From Trichomonas vaginalis G3 (lineage: Eukaryota; Parabasalia; Trichomonadida; Trichomonadidae): DNA of 64,000 nt. Position numbers and translations under genes: made by a program. The notes under the pieces were generated by a model. It was not told the origin of the DNA, searched no databases, and saw only the letters and a list, made by a program, of their open reading frames with translations. Positions 9,971-18,401 of this stretch are shown piece by piece. The first letter of the stretch is position 1, and every line of letters begins with the position of its first letter. The stretch lies in NCBI RefSeq assembly GCF_026262505.1, contig NC_067208.1, positions 3,729,962 through 3,793,961 of the forward strand, read 5' to 3'.

Positions 9971-10086
9971 GACTACTTGTTTTAGGTTTTTTCCATTGTG
10001 TCATTTACTTATTTGACGTGGCAGAAAGATATAGAGAATATGAAGATGAACCAATGTCTGCAAATGTTCAGCATATGTACTCGTAA
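9955..10086 (+). CDS. 43-residue single-pass membrane protein, copy B
   Basis: Same protein as at 6547-6678; it overlaps the methyltransferase end by 16 bases. Confidence 0.55.
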   Translation: MWFEIGLLVLGFFHCVIYLFDVAERYREYEDEPMSANVQHMYS

Positions 10087-10110
10087 GAGATATTTTTATC
10101 TAATATTAAA

Positions 10111-10473
10111 ATGGACGCACAGAACTTAGCGAATGCACAGCAACCTGGACAACCAAACCCAGAGAATATTCCAAATGAAGTTAGAATACAAACTGCAATG
10201 GCAAACTATGGTCAAGTGCCAACAGATGTACAAATGCAAACTGCCATGTCAAATGACGCTGCGTTAGGTTTGCCACCATGGTATGCAAATATGAGATGGA
10301 AAGAGTTTTATACAAACCCTGAAGTGGGATATAAACAACTCTATGCAGATGACGCGAACACAGGAGTTGACCCAGAGTATGTTTTCTACCAGAGGAGAAA
10401 TAGAATGTATGAGCTCCAGTTAAAAAATGCTATGGAACTCAACAGGAAACGTAAGAGACTAGGCGGACATTAG
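10111..10473 (+). CDS. 120-residue basic-tailed protein, copy B
   Basis: Whole, identical to A. Leader TTTTTATCTAATATTAAAATG. Confidence 0.65.
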   Translation: MDAQNLANAQQPGQPNPENIPNEVRIQTAMANYGQVPTDVQMQTAMSNDAALGLPPWYANMRWKEFYTNPEVGYKQLYADDANTGVDPEYVFYQRRNRMYELQLKNAMELNRKRKRLGGH

Positions 10474-10491
10474 ATTTTTACATATAGTAAA

Positions 10492-10734
10492 ATGGGTTTC
10501 TTCAGTAGTATTGGAAACTTCTTTCGAAATGTTGGAAGAGGTATATGGAATGGAATAAAAACCGTAGGAAGAGGAATTTGGAACGGAGTCAAAAATATTG
10601 GTAAAAGAGTAGGTCAGTTCGTTGGTATTATACCTAAAGACCCTGAACCAGAAGAACAAGCTCCTGTTATACAACAGCCTGAACCTGCACCACAGTCTAG
10701 TTGGCAACCAAATCCAACACCTCAACCGTATTAA
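10492..10734 (+). CDS. 80-residue amphipathic protein, copy B
   Basis: Whole, identical to A. The leader ATTTTTACATATAGTAAA sits in the 18-bp spacer after the 120-residue gene. Confidence 0.65.
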   Translation: MGFFSSIGNFFRNVGRGIWNGIKTVGRGIWNGVKNIGKRVGQFVGIIPKDPEPEEQAPVIQQPEPAPQSSWQPNPTPQPY

Positions 10735-10736
10735 AA

Positions 10737-11582
10737 TTATATTTTTACCGTTCGATAGTAGTTGTATATGAAACTAAGTTCTAAGTAAAACGCATGGTAT
10801 AATGGAACTATTCTCTTTCTTCCATCTGTAGTAAACCATACTTGAAAGTCTGAAATACTTCCACTCGGTGGTTCATATAGCTTTGTAGGTTTTTCGTAAA
10901 AGTCATTTGCCAAGCATAAAAAAGAGTTTTGTGCACCAGAAAATGAAGCATGAACTATAATAGCATCTGAGTCGAAAACATTTTCATATGTTCCATTAGG
11001 GTTTTCGACTTCATAAAAGTTCGGGTGTACTGGATATGCTGCAGGCTGATTTAACATCCTCAAAAATCTATACCATGCCAAGTTGTTATATTTTGTAGAA
11101 ATATAAACGTCTTCTCCAAGGTCTTCTATTCTATTGATTTTAACAGTTGCATTTTTCCTGTCATATATAATATCGAGATGGTACTCTCCTTCGTCAATGT
11201 TAAACTGGTTTGCATATTCGAGATAGATATCGTTTATTTTTTCTTGAAAAGCTTGAAGAGTTGTTTCTAAGTTTACAAGCAAATTCACTTGTAAAAGTTT
11301 TCCCTGTTCAAATTTCTCATACGTACGTTTTTTTGTTATAGTATCGAACTTCAAAAGCGACCGTAAATGGAAACCATGTATGGCTTCTGAAATGAACTTC
11401 ATTCTACGAAAGCCAATAGCTTTTGTGACGGATGGGTCTCTTAACCATCTCAATGGGTAGTCAAACCGATAGCCTTCATGCTTTACGGTCTCTGTCTCAA
11501 ACTTTTGACCGACATTCGTAAAAAGTTCATCTAATGGTTTAGTTGTAGCAACTCTTGAATTTTCTTTTTCTATTGGAAGCAT
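10737..11582 (-). CDS. 282-residue conserved protein, copy B (281 residues)
   Basis: Open throughout, slightly diverged from the A and D copies in its central third, so it may no longer be equivalent. Convergent with the 80-residue gene and divergent from the fibre gene. Confidence 0.6.
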   Translation of the reverse strand: MLPIEKENSRVATTKPLDELFTNVGQKFETETVKHEGYRFDYPLRWLRDPSVTKAIGFRRMKFISEAIHGFHLRSLLKFDTITKKRTYEKFEQGKLLQVNLLVNLETTLQAFQEKINDIYLEYANQFNIDEGEYHLDIIYDRKNATVKINRIEDLGEDVYISTKYNNLAWYRFLRMLNQPAAYPVHPNFYEVENPNGTYENVFDSDAIIVHASFSGAQNSFLCLANDFYEKPTKLYEPPSGSISDFQVWFTTDGRKRIVPLYHAFYLELSFIYNYYRTVKI

Positions 11583-11600
11583 TTTTTATCTAGAATAAAA
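11583..11600. promoter_or_regulatory. Bidirectional promoter candidate (fibre / 282-residue gene)
   Basis: The 18-bp gap between two divergent ATGs reads TTTTTATCTAGAATAAAA, nearly its own reverse complement. The unrelated divergent pair at 27348-27365 has TTTTACTTAGAATAAAAG. Two independent pairs sharing one motif supports a promoter. Confidence 0.55.
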
Positions 11601-12935
11601 ATGTCGAAAGAAACAGCGTCTATGAGAGAAATACAACACAACCGACAACTCATTTTGCAAGCTCTAAATAAGAACACAACAAACTTTTCAAACTATTCTA
11701 AGATATCTGAGTCATTGAAAGAAGGAAACTTAAAACTGACGATAAACCCATTGACAGACGAGTTTCTGTTTCAAGACAGTAAGAACCATACTGTTTGTAT
11801 AAATCCAACAAAAAGAACTTTAAACGAGAAACCTATAGATGAACTTCTTTTGAAAGCAGATATTGACAACAAAGCTGACAAAGAGTATGTCATTGAAAAA
11901 GTTCAAGAAGAACATGACAGAGCAGATGCAACATATGCAACAAAAGAGGATGTTGAAAAGAAAGCTGACAAAGAGTATGTAGATGCAACAAAAGACTATA
12001 TTTTCGCATGGACAGATAGAGCATACCCACAAAAACATCATACACATAACATCTATGACGTAGATGAACTTCAAGAAAAGTTAGATGACAAAGCGGATAA
12101 AACATATGTTGACAATAAAATGTCAAGTGAAGTGACAAGAGCTGACAAAGAATATTCTAAAAAGACTCATACACATACCATTGCAAATATTACAAACTTA
12201 CAAGAAACCTTAAACAGGAAAAGTGACGTTGGACATACACACGATTTCTTCGCAACTGTTGGTATAGAAAATATTGCAGGAACGGTTGAAGAACCTGATG
12301 GAACTGGTGGGGATGTATTAAATTGGAAACCTCCTAACTTTCCACAAGGTTTAACATCGGAGGATGACATAACGACGATGAAATACATTAGATGTAGAGA
12401 TGTTTATGTCATGGAGGATGAAAACAATGTTAAATTCACTGCTCAAGATTTATATGATAAAAAAGCTGACAAAACAGAGCTTCAAACGTTAAAGACAGAA
12501 ATACTTCAAACAGTATATCCTATAGGTTCTATTTACACGTCAATGAACTCTACCAGACCAGAAGTAGTACTTGGTCTCGGAACTTGGACTCAAATAGTCG
12601 ACAGGTTTTTGTATTGTGCAAACTCTTCAAAGGAAACAGGTGGAAGTAAAACGATTTCAGGTGCAAATCTACCTGCACACAGTCACTACATAGATTTAAC
12701 TACATCTGAAGCAGGTTGGCATAAGCATAGATTTTGGGATTGGTCAGCAATGAAAAAAGGTAAAGGATATGATGTTAAAGACGACGTTCAGTTTGCTATA
12801 AATTGTTTCTGGGGTAGCACACAGGGAGAAGGAAACCATACACATCGCGTTTCAGGGTATACGCAAACAACGGGACAAAGTAAAGACTACATGCCACCTT
12901 ACATGACAGTTTACGCATGGTATAGAATTGCTTAG
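11601..12935 (+). CDS. Fibre protein with coiled-coil repeats and phage-type collar/baseplate tip
   Basis: 444 residues, whole. N-terminal ~75 residues are shared by all copies and probably anchor the fibre. Residues ~80-300 carry KADKEYV/KADKTYV heptad-like repeats and HTHTIANI units, typical of trimeric fibres. Residues ~303-444 are a collar-type tip: PIGSIYTSMNSTRPEVVLG, LGTWTQIVDRFLY, GGSKTISGANLPAHSHY, then a C-terminal GSTQGEGNHTHRVSGY and MPPYMTVYAWYRIA. This is the layout of phage tail-fibre and baseplate gp10-type receptor-binding tips. Likely host attachment. The middle differs in length and order between copies. Its stop overlaps the integrase stop. Confidence 0.8.
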   Translation: MSKETASMREIQHNRQLILQALNKNTTNFSNYSKISESLKEGNLKLTINPLTDEFLFQDSKNHTVCINPTKRTLNEKPIDELLLKADIDNKADKEYVIEKVQEEHDRADATYATKEDVEKKADKEYVDATKDYIFAWTDRAYPQKHHTHNIYDVDELQEKLDDKADKTYVDNKMSSEVTRADKEYSKKTHTHTIANITNLQETLNRKSDVGHTHDFFATVGIENIAGTVEEPDGTGGDVLNWKPPNFPQGLTSEDDITTMKYIRCRDVYVMEDENNVKFTAQDLYDKKADKTELQTLKTEILQTVYPIGSIYTSMNSTRPEVVLGLGTWTQIVDRFLYCANSSKETGGSKTISGANLPAHSHYIDLTTSEAGWHKHRFWDWSAMKKGKGYDVKDDVQFAINCFWGSTQGEGNHTHRVSGYTQTTGQSKDYMPPYMTVYAWYRIA

Positions 12936-13891
12936 TCGTCATTTTCAACTTCTTTAGCATATTCGTCAGGAGTTGTCTTATATTTGTTAGGAACTGTCTT
13001 TGAAAGTATACCACCTTGAACCTTAACAAGTTTGAAACGAGGTCTGACAATAGTAGTTTTATCTTCTGCTTGCAGTCTGTACATTTTGCCATGTTTGCCT
13101 AAAACTTCATAATATTCTCTTGTATACTTTCTTCTATTTTTACGAACACGAATGCGAGTACCTCGAGTTCCCATTGTTGTCATAGTCAATAGTATTTTCA
13201 TATGGGTCGCGTTTAGGTATTTCTATTTTTACTTTGTCACCTTTCTTAAGTTTGAAGCCTGGCATTCTTTCTTGTTTGTCTCTTTTGACTAAACTATTAA
13301 ATATATAGTCTTTCTCTAAGTCAGGGTTGTTTTTCATTTCTTCGGGGGAGTGGTTTCCCAAACCTTTTTGTTTACGGCTATTGTAAATATTTAAAACTTG
13401 TCTCATCTTTGCCATGGAGAAGTGTCTATATTTGTCGTCATATGACATTTCATCTACCTCACCACCTTGTGGTTGGTTTAAGTCTCTTAAGATTTTTATA
13501 CAACTGTCAATGACACCAAGAGCAGAATGGTTTTGGTCGACAATGAAATATTGGTTTACATTTTTTGAACGCAGATAGTTTTTAATATTGTCTGATTTGA
13601 AAGAACTTTCACAGTCAGATGTCAGTTTTGTTGGATGGTATTTGTCAACGAATATTGTCAAAGCAGTTTTCACATCTAAAATATTTTTGGACCATAATGG
13701 TATGGCTTCACAGTATCTTGTGTTTTGACCGACAAATATAAAACCAGTATGGTGGTCCATCTTCTCTATACCTCGGAATGTTTTCCAAGATATCCATAAA
13801 CCAAGCATTTGGTGTTGAACTAAAGATTTTTTACCATGAGTGCTTTCTTTGTCGCCTTAGAAACATACGGGTCCTTGTTTGAATTCGTCAT
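12932..13891 (-). pseudogene. Integrase, copy B (broken)
   Basis: Matches the whole copy at 36917-37876; a few breaks. Tail-to-tail with the fibre gene, stops overlapping by three bases. Confidence 0.8.
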
Positions 13892-13907
13892 TTTTAACCC
13901 ATAAGAA

Positions 13908-14305
13908 ATGGTTTATTTGGCGCAATAGCAGGAGTCGCATCTAGATTTTTGCCAGCAGTGGGAACACTAGCCAGAGGTGCATTTGGAATTGGAAGGAAGA
14001 TTTTGAGTACATTAGGTATACTGAAAGAGAAAGCGCAACCTATTATACAAACCGTACAGAAAGGTTGGGAGGTAGCACGAGATGCAGCAAATCTTATTCC
14101 AAATCCTGAAACAAGAGGAAAAGTTCAAGGATGGATGGACAATGTAGGAAGACAAGCAGGAAACTACTATAACAAAGCAAATGACTACTATAACCAAGCA
14201 GGCACTACATGGACCAAGGTGAAGATTCTTTAACAGAGGATATAACCATGCACAACAGTGGGTAACAACAACCAACCTCAACCGCCTCAAACGTGGGGAA
14301 TGTAA
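13908..14305 (+). pseudogene. 133-residue fusion-peptide-like protein, copy B (broken)
   Basis: Match to 55188-55589 over its length; about two breaks. Confidence 0.65.
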
Positions 14306-14324
14306 AATTTTTTACTGAGATGAA

Positions 14325-14477
14325 ATGAACAATACAGCATTGAGACAAATGGGTTTCAAGATGGATTTGTCGGCTTCCAGCAGTTACACAACGTGTTTGT
14401 CAAGTCCTTCCTATACCTCAGGAAGTTTTAGACCGACTTAAAAACAACAACAACCAGTTGAAAACAAACCAAACTAA
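14325..14477 (+). pseudogene. 50-residue basic protein, copy B (looks broken)
   Basis: Same place and start as the whole copy at 2331-2483; about one or two breaks. Confidence 0.45.
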
Positions 14478-14496
14478 AATTTTTTACTGAGATGAA

Positions 14497-15081
14497 ATGA
14501 CCGAAGAAGTTGAAACAGTAGATTTGACACCACAAACAAAAAGTTCAGAACCATTGTCAAAACCTGTCAAAGAACTTACAGATGAAGAGAAAAATTCAAT
14601 AATAGAAAGTGCCAGGTCTGGAAATACAAACCCTAACTACAAAGTCACTTTTCATAAAAATGGAACGGCAAGTATCTCAAAAAAGAAACAGACTCTCACA
14701 AATAAAATATTGAAGTCTGAAGGAGCTTTCGAGACAACAGATGGAAAAGTTTACTTCACTGACCAACAGTTCATTATAGAACATCTCATTGACTTAGAGT
14801 CGAAATATTCTAAACTTTACAACAAACACAAAAAGTTGAAAGGAAAACAAAAACAGATGGCATATGATATTTATGAAGAGGTTGACGACACAACCATACC
14901 AGCAAGTGAAGTAAAGTCAGATGAACCGAAAAGTGACGAAAAACCAATAGAAGAAGAGAAACCAAAAACTGAAGATAAACCAAAACCAAAGTTTAGTCTC
15001 CAGACTAAACCAAGCCAACCTTCATTAGCTGGTATGGGTTGGCGTCAAAGACTTTTGGCAGCGGGTGGTTACGTAAAGTAA
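14497..15081 (+). CDS. 194-residue acidic protein, copy B
   Basis: Whole; differs from A at a handful of residues in the middle and the acidic linker. Last gene of the shared left module. Confidence 0.75.
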   Translation: MTEEVETVDLTPQTKSSEPLSKPVKELTDEEKNSIIESARSGNTNPNYKVTFHKNGTASISKKKQTLTNKILKSEGAFETTDGKVYFTDQQFIIEHLIDLESKYSKLYNKHKKLKGKQKQMAYDIYEEVDDTTIPASEVKSDEPKSDEKPIEEEKPKTEDKPKPKFSLQTKPSQPSLAGMGWRQRLLAAGGYVK

Positions 15082-15402
15082 AGAAAACAGTATATTTTTA
15101 TTTTATTTGAAATGTACGATGAGTCTGTCGGAAAAGACCGTTGGGAAGACATAGATGAAGAAGTCTTTACAAAACATTGACGATGAAGTTCATGAGAAAT
15201 TAGATGAAGAAAGTTCATGAGAAATTAGATGAAGAAAGTTCATGAGAAATTAGATGAAGAAAGTTCATGAGAAATTAGATGAAGAAGTCTTAACAAAAAC
15301 ATAGACAAGAAAGTTCATGAGAGATTAGATGAGAAATATGAAATGGCATACCATTTAAAACAAAACATTTTTTCAAAAAAATATTTTTTTATTTTATTTG
15401 AA
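15082..15402. repeat. HNH 5' stub and KilA-N-derived repeat array
   Basis: At 15112 the HNH start is present for about 15 codons, then units containing GTTCATGAGAAATTAGATGA repeat about six times up to 15335. The full HNH gene starts anew at 15403. The array has the same sequence family as codons for SIDKKVHEKLDEE in the KilA-N gene (18108-18150). Confidence 0.75.
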
Positions 15403-15987
15403 ATGTACGCTGAGTCTGTCGGAAAAGACCGTTGGGAAACTTGTTTGTTAGATGAGAAATATGAAATTCACTGTTGTGAGTCATTTGAAGTCAGAAACAA
15501 AAAGACAAAAAGAGTTTTAAGCGAATGGGAGGGAAATAAAGGATATGCTATTATGAGGATTGGTGGAAAACACTATTTTAAACATGTTGTCATTGCAACT
15601 CATTTTATACCGAACCCTAACAATTTACCTTTTGTAGACCATATAAACCATATAAGAAACGACAATAGACTTGAAAACTTACGTTGGGTTACTCGTTCTG
15701 AAAACAATAAGAACAGAGGCAAATTTCGAGATATTGTATTCGAATTTGTCGACGAACTAGAAGATGAAGCAATTGAAATTACAGACTATGGCGAGCATAC
15801 GTTTGAGTTTTACTACTACAGCGAAGAACAGGACTCTTTCTACTTTTATACCGGCGTAAACTATAGAAAATTACAAGTATATTTTACTAAGGAAGACTAT
15901 GCTTATGTAAACGCTAGAGATACAGATGGAAAACACGTTCCAATACGTCTTAACAAATTCAAGAAGCTATATGGCATACCATTTTAA
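15403..15987 (+). CDS. HNH endonuclease (homing type) with NUMOD4-like start
   Basis: 194 residues from the ATG that matches the C copy. Residues ~5-60 resemble NUMOD4 (WETCLLDEKYEIHCCESFEV; GYAIMRIGGKHYFKHVVIA). The HNH core is FVDHINHIRNDNRLENLRWV followed by SENNKN, the HNH_3 signature with metal-binding His and Asn residues. The last ~85 residues form a beta-rich DNA-binding tail also seen in phage HNH proteins. It would cut DNA at a specific site, driving spread of itself or its block. It is absent from A and D, which carry only a stub or nothing at the same place. Leader ATTTTATTTGAAATG. Confidence 0.8.
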   Translation: MYAESVGKDRWETCLLDEKYEIHCCESFEVRNKKTKRVLSEWEGNKGYAIMRIGGKHYFKHVVIATHFIPNPNNLPFVDHINHIRNDNRLENLRWVTRSENNKNRGKFRDIVFEFVDELEDEAIEITDYGEHTFEFYYYSEEQDSFYFYTGVNYRKLQVYFTKEDYAYVNARDTDGKHVPIRLNKFKKLYGIPF

Positions 15988-16574
15988 AACGTTTTTAAAA
16001 CAGTATATTTTTATTTTATTTGAAATGTACGTTGGGAAACTTGTTTGTTAGACGATGAAAGTCTTGACAAAACATAGACAAGAAAGTTCATGAGAAAACA
16101 TTGACGATGAAAGTCTTGACAAAACATAGACAAGAAAGTTCATGAGAAATTAGACGATGAAAGTCTTGACAAAACATAGACAAGAAAGTTCATGAGAAAA
16201 CATTGACGATGAAAGTCTTGACAAAACATAGACAAGAAAGTTCATGAGAAATTAGACGATGAAAGTCTTGACAAAACATAGACAAGAAAGTTCATGAGAA
16301 AACATTGACGATGAAAGTCTTGACAAAACATAGACAAGAAAGTTCATGAGAAATTAGACGATGAAAGTTTTGACAAAACATAGACAAGAAAGTTCATGAG
16401 AAATTAGACGATGAAAGTTTTGACAAAACATAGACAAGAAAGTTCATGAGAAATTAGACGATGAAAGTTTTGACAAAACATAGACAAGAAAGTTCATGAG
16501 AAATTAGATGAGAAATAAAACATTGCATACCATTTTAAAACGTTTTTAAAACAGTATATTTTTACATATATAAA
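15988..16574. repeat. 51-bp tandem array, nine units, plus HNH fragment
   Basis: Begins with a short HNH 5' fragment (about 16020-16052), then nine units of ~51 bp to 16510, each containing ACATAGACAAGAAAGTTCAT. The unit equals 17 codons and matches KilA-N coding DNA, but runs as non-coding sequence. The segment ends with the TTTTTACATATATAAAATG leader of the next gene. Confidence 0.8.
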
Positions 16575-17435
16575 ATGCTTCAGGTTGAAAAACAAAGAAC
16601 AAAAGTAGCAGATACAAAACCGTTAGACTATATCTTTACAAACGCTGGTAGGACTATATCAGATGAAGAAATTTCATCCGGATCTTACAGATTTGACTAT
16701 CCAGTTCGTTGGCTTCAAAGTCCTTCAGATGCAAAGGCAATAGGATTTAGAAGAGTTTTGTTTTCAAATAGAACTAATGCATTCATGTTCGCAGTATATT
16801 TTCACGGTCAGTATAAAGGCTCTGATGGTCTAATAGAAAGATTTGACGAAATGAGGATCTTTACAGTTCGTTCAGACGAAAGTCTTGAAAAAACTCTAAA
16901 TGACTTTCAAACTCAAATAAACAAATACTACTGGGAATTTCAAGAAAAATACGACTCTTTACTAAATGGAACATACTATCTAAAACTAGAATACGACAAG
17001 ATGAACTCCACAGTTTCATTTCAAAAGATTGAAATTAACCCTCCAAGAGATACAGAGTTTTTATATTGGGGAGTAGACAAACGTTCTTGGGCACAATTTC
17101 TTCGGTTACTAAACCAGAACGAACCATTGCCACCTGACGGTCCGTTTAAATTTATACTCCCACCAGCAGATTTGACAGTTTATAGAAACGTGTTCGATCC
17201 TCAAAATGTCATGTGTCATGCAAGTTTCAGTTCAAGCAACAACAGTTTTCTTTGTATCGGTAAGGACTTTTATGACTTTGCTTCTAAATTCTACGAACCA
17301 CCTAGTAACAGTTTCTCTGACTTTCAAGTTTGGTTCACAACAAACGGTGTGCAGCATATAATACCATTGTACTATGACTTTTATCTCGAATTGTCTTTCA
17401 TATACAACTACGGAAAAGTGCTGAAAAAGTATTGA
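16575..17435 (+). CDS. 286-residue paralogue of the 282-residue element protein
   Basis: Whole. It shares with the protein at 5050 the pattern VAxTKPLDxxFTNxG near the start, YRFDYPxRWLxxPSxxKAIGFRR, and a C-terminal stretch SDFQVWFTTNGVQHIIPLYY. Same length and architecture, so it arose by duplication inside the family and then diverged. It occurs only in helicase-type elements. If the first is a virion vertex protein, this could be an alternative or second subunit (inference). Confidence 0.7.
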   Translation: MLQVEKQRTKVADTKPLDYIFTNAGRTISDEEISSGSYRFDYPVRWLQSPSDAKAIGFRRVLFSNRTNAFMFAVYFHGQYKGSDGLIERFDEMRIFTVRSDESLEKTLNDFQTQINKYYWEFQEKYDSLLNGTYYLKLEYDKMNSTVSFQKIEINPPRDTEFLYWGVDKRSWAQFLRLLNQNEPLPPDGPFKFILPPADLTVYRNVFDPQNVMCHASFSSSNNSFLCIGKDFYDFASKFYEPPSNSFSDFQVWFTTNGVQHIIPLYYDFYLELSFIYNYGKVLKKY

Positions 17436-17738
17436 AAAATATATTTTAGATCTCACCAGGTCACCAGGTCCCTCGGTCAACTAACATCTTTTTGAAAATG
17501 GTGACAACATGACATTTTGACAACAACACAGGAAATAGATTTCATCATCTAATTTCTCATGAATTTCATCGTAAATGTTTTGTATAAAAAGCAACCCGCG
17601 GAATTCCGCGGGGTGGTATATTCTTCACGAAATGCTTGTTTTGAGGTTAAGCCACAAACGAATGTCCGACGGTTAAGCCACAAACGAATGTCCGACGGTT
17701 AAGCCAAAAATATTTTTTATTTTTATTGTAAGAACAGT
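17436..17738. repeat. Repeat-rich leader of the KilA-N gene
   Basis: Contains CACCAGGT repeats (17455-17475), a KilA-N-derived fragment (17545-17580), an R1 palindrome copy (17583-17642, stem CCCGCGGAA and complement) and 26-bp direct repeats beginning GGTTAAGCCAC at 17645, 17671 and 17697. The promoter-like TTTTTATTGTAAGAACA ends just before the ATG. Confidence 0.75.
17708..17738 (+). promoter_or_regulatory. Accessory-gene promoter candidate
   Basis: ATTTTTTATTTTTATTGTAA then GAACAGT before the ATG. The same box precedes 19282, 20772 and 21470 and their C counterparts (40976, 41904, 43457, 44157) but none of the left-module genes, which use TTTTTA...TAAAATG. Two promoter classes, perhaps early and late (inference). 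Confidence 0.5.
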
Positions 17739-18401
17739 ATGACAGTCGAAGCAAAAACGTTCACGAACAAATCTAATGGCGAAACATTCACAAAAGGCAC
17801 TTACAACGGTATTGAAGTCTTACGTAGAGACAAGGATGGTTATATAAATGCAACAAAGATATGTCAGCAGTTTAGGAAAGACTTTAGAAGGTTGTTGGAA
17901 AATAAGTCCTGGGAAGAGTATTTTAAGGCATTTTGTGAAGAATATACCACCCCGCGGAATTCCGCGGGGTGCTTTTTATACAATGTTAATGCAGGAATTC
18001 CCGATGAAATCAAACAGGTTAGAGGAACGTATGCAGACCCAAGACTTGTAAACTATATAGCAATGTGGGCTTCTCCAAAATATTGCATAGCAGTTGGAAA
18101 AATTATGGACTCCATAGACAAGAAAGTTCATGAGAAATTAGATGAAGAAGAACTTGAAGATACAGCAGAGAATGCTAAACCTTTGTTCGAAGAAGAAGTT
18201 AGAAAAATGCATGAAAAACAAATAGAACATGAACGTGAGATATGTTCTGGTTATAGAGACTCTCCATACGAACTAGACCAATGGGAACAAGAAGATTTAA
18301 AGAGAGAATTTAGAGAATATGAACTCGCTAAAGTTTCATTAGAAGCTGCAGAAGAGAGGTTAAAAGGTTGGGGTCCTTTTGTACAAAAATATTGTGAGTA
18401 A
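17739..18401 (+). CDS. KilA-N domain DNA-binding protein with palindrome in its coding sequence
   Basis: 220 residues, whole. KilA-N signature: YNGIEVLRRDKDGYINATKI near residues 23-43, then RGTYADPRLVNYIAMWASP near 98-116. The C-terminal ~90 residues are charged and helical (SIDKKVHEKLDEE; EEEVRKMHEKQIEHEREI). KilA-N proteins of phages and large DNA viruses bind DNA. Between the two signature parts the gene carries a perfect 22-bp palindrome (17949-17970), translated as TTPRNSAGC, that recurs in non-coding DNA around it. The SIDKKVHEKLDEE-encoding part also recurs as arrays. Confidence 0.8.
   Translation: MTVEAKTFTNKSNGETFTKGTYNGIEVLRRDKDGYINATKICQQFRKDFRRLLENKSWEEYFKAFCEEYTTPRNSAGCFLYNVNAGIPDEIKQVRGTYADPRLVNYIAMWASPKYCIAVGKIMDSIDKKVHEKLDEEELEDTAENAKPLFEEEVRKMHEKQIEHEREICSGYRDSPYELDQWEQEDLKREFREYELAKVSLEAAEERLKGWGPFVQKYCE
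17949..17970. repeat. R1 palindrome inside the KilA-N gene
   Basis: ACCCCGCGGAA followed by its exact reverse complement. It is embedded in a ~55-bp segment (GCATTTTGTGAAGAATATAC ... GCTTTTTATAC) shared with the non-coding copies. Confidence 0.85.

Noticed and set aside
10459-10725. Minus-strand 88-residue frame present in A, B, D and E
   Set aside because: It is the antisense shadow of the 80-residue amphipathic gene and is conserved only because that gene is.
16050-16510. CRISPR array
   Set aside because: Units are contiguous tandem repeats with no unique spacers and match KilA-N coding DNA.
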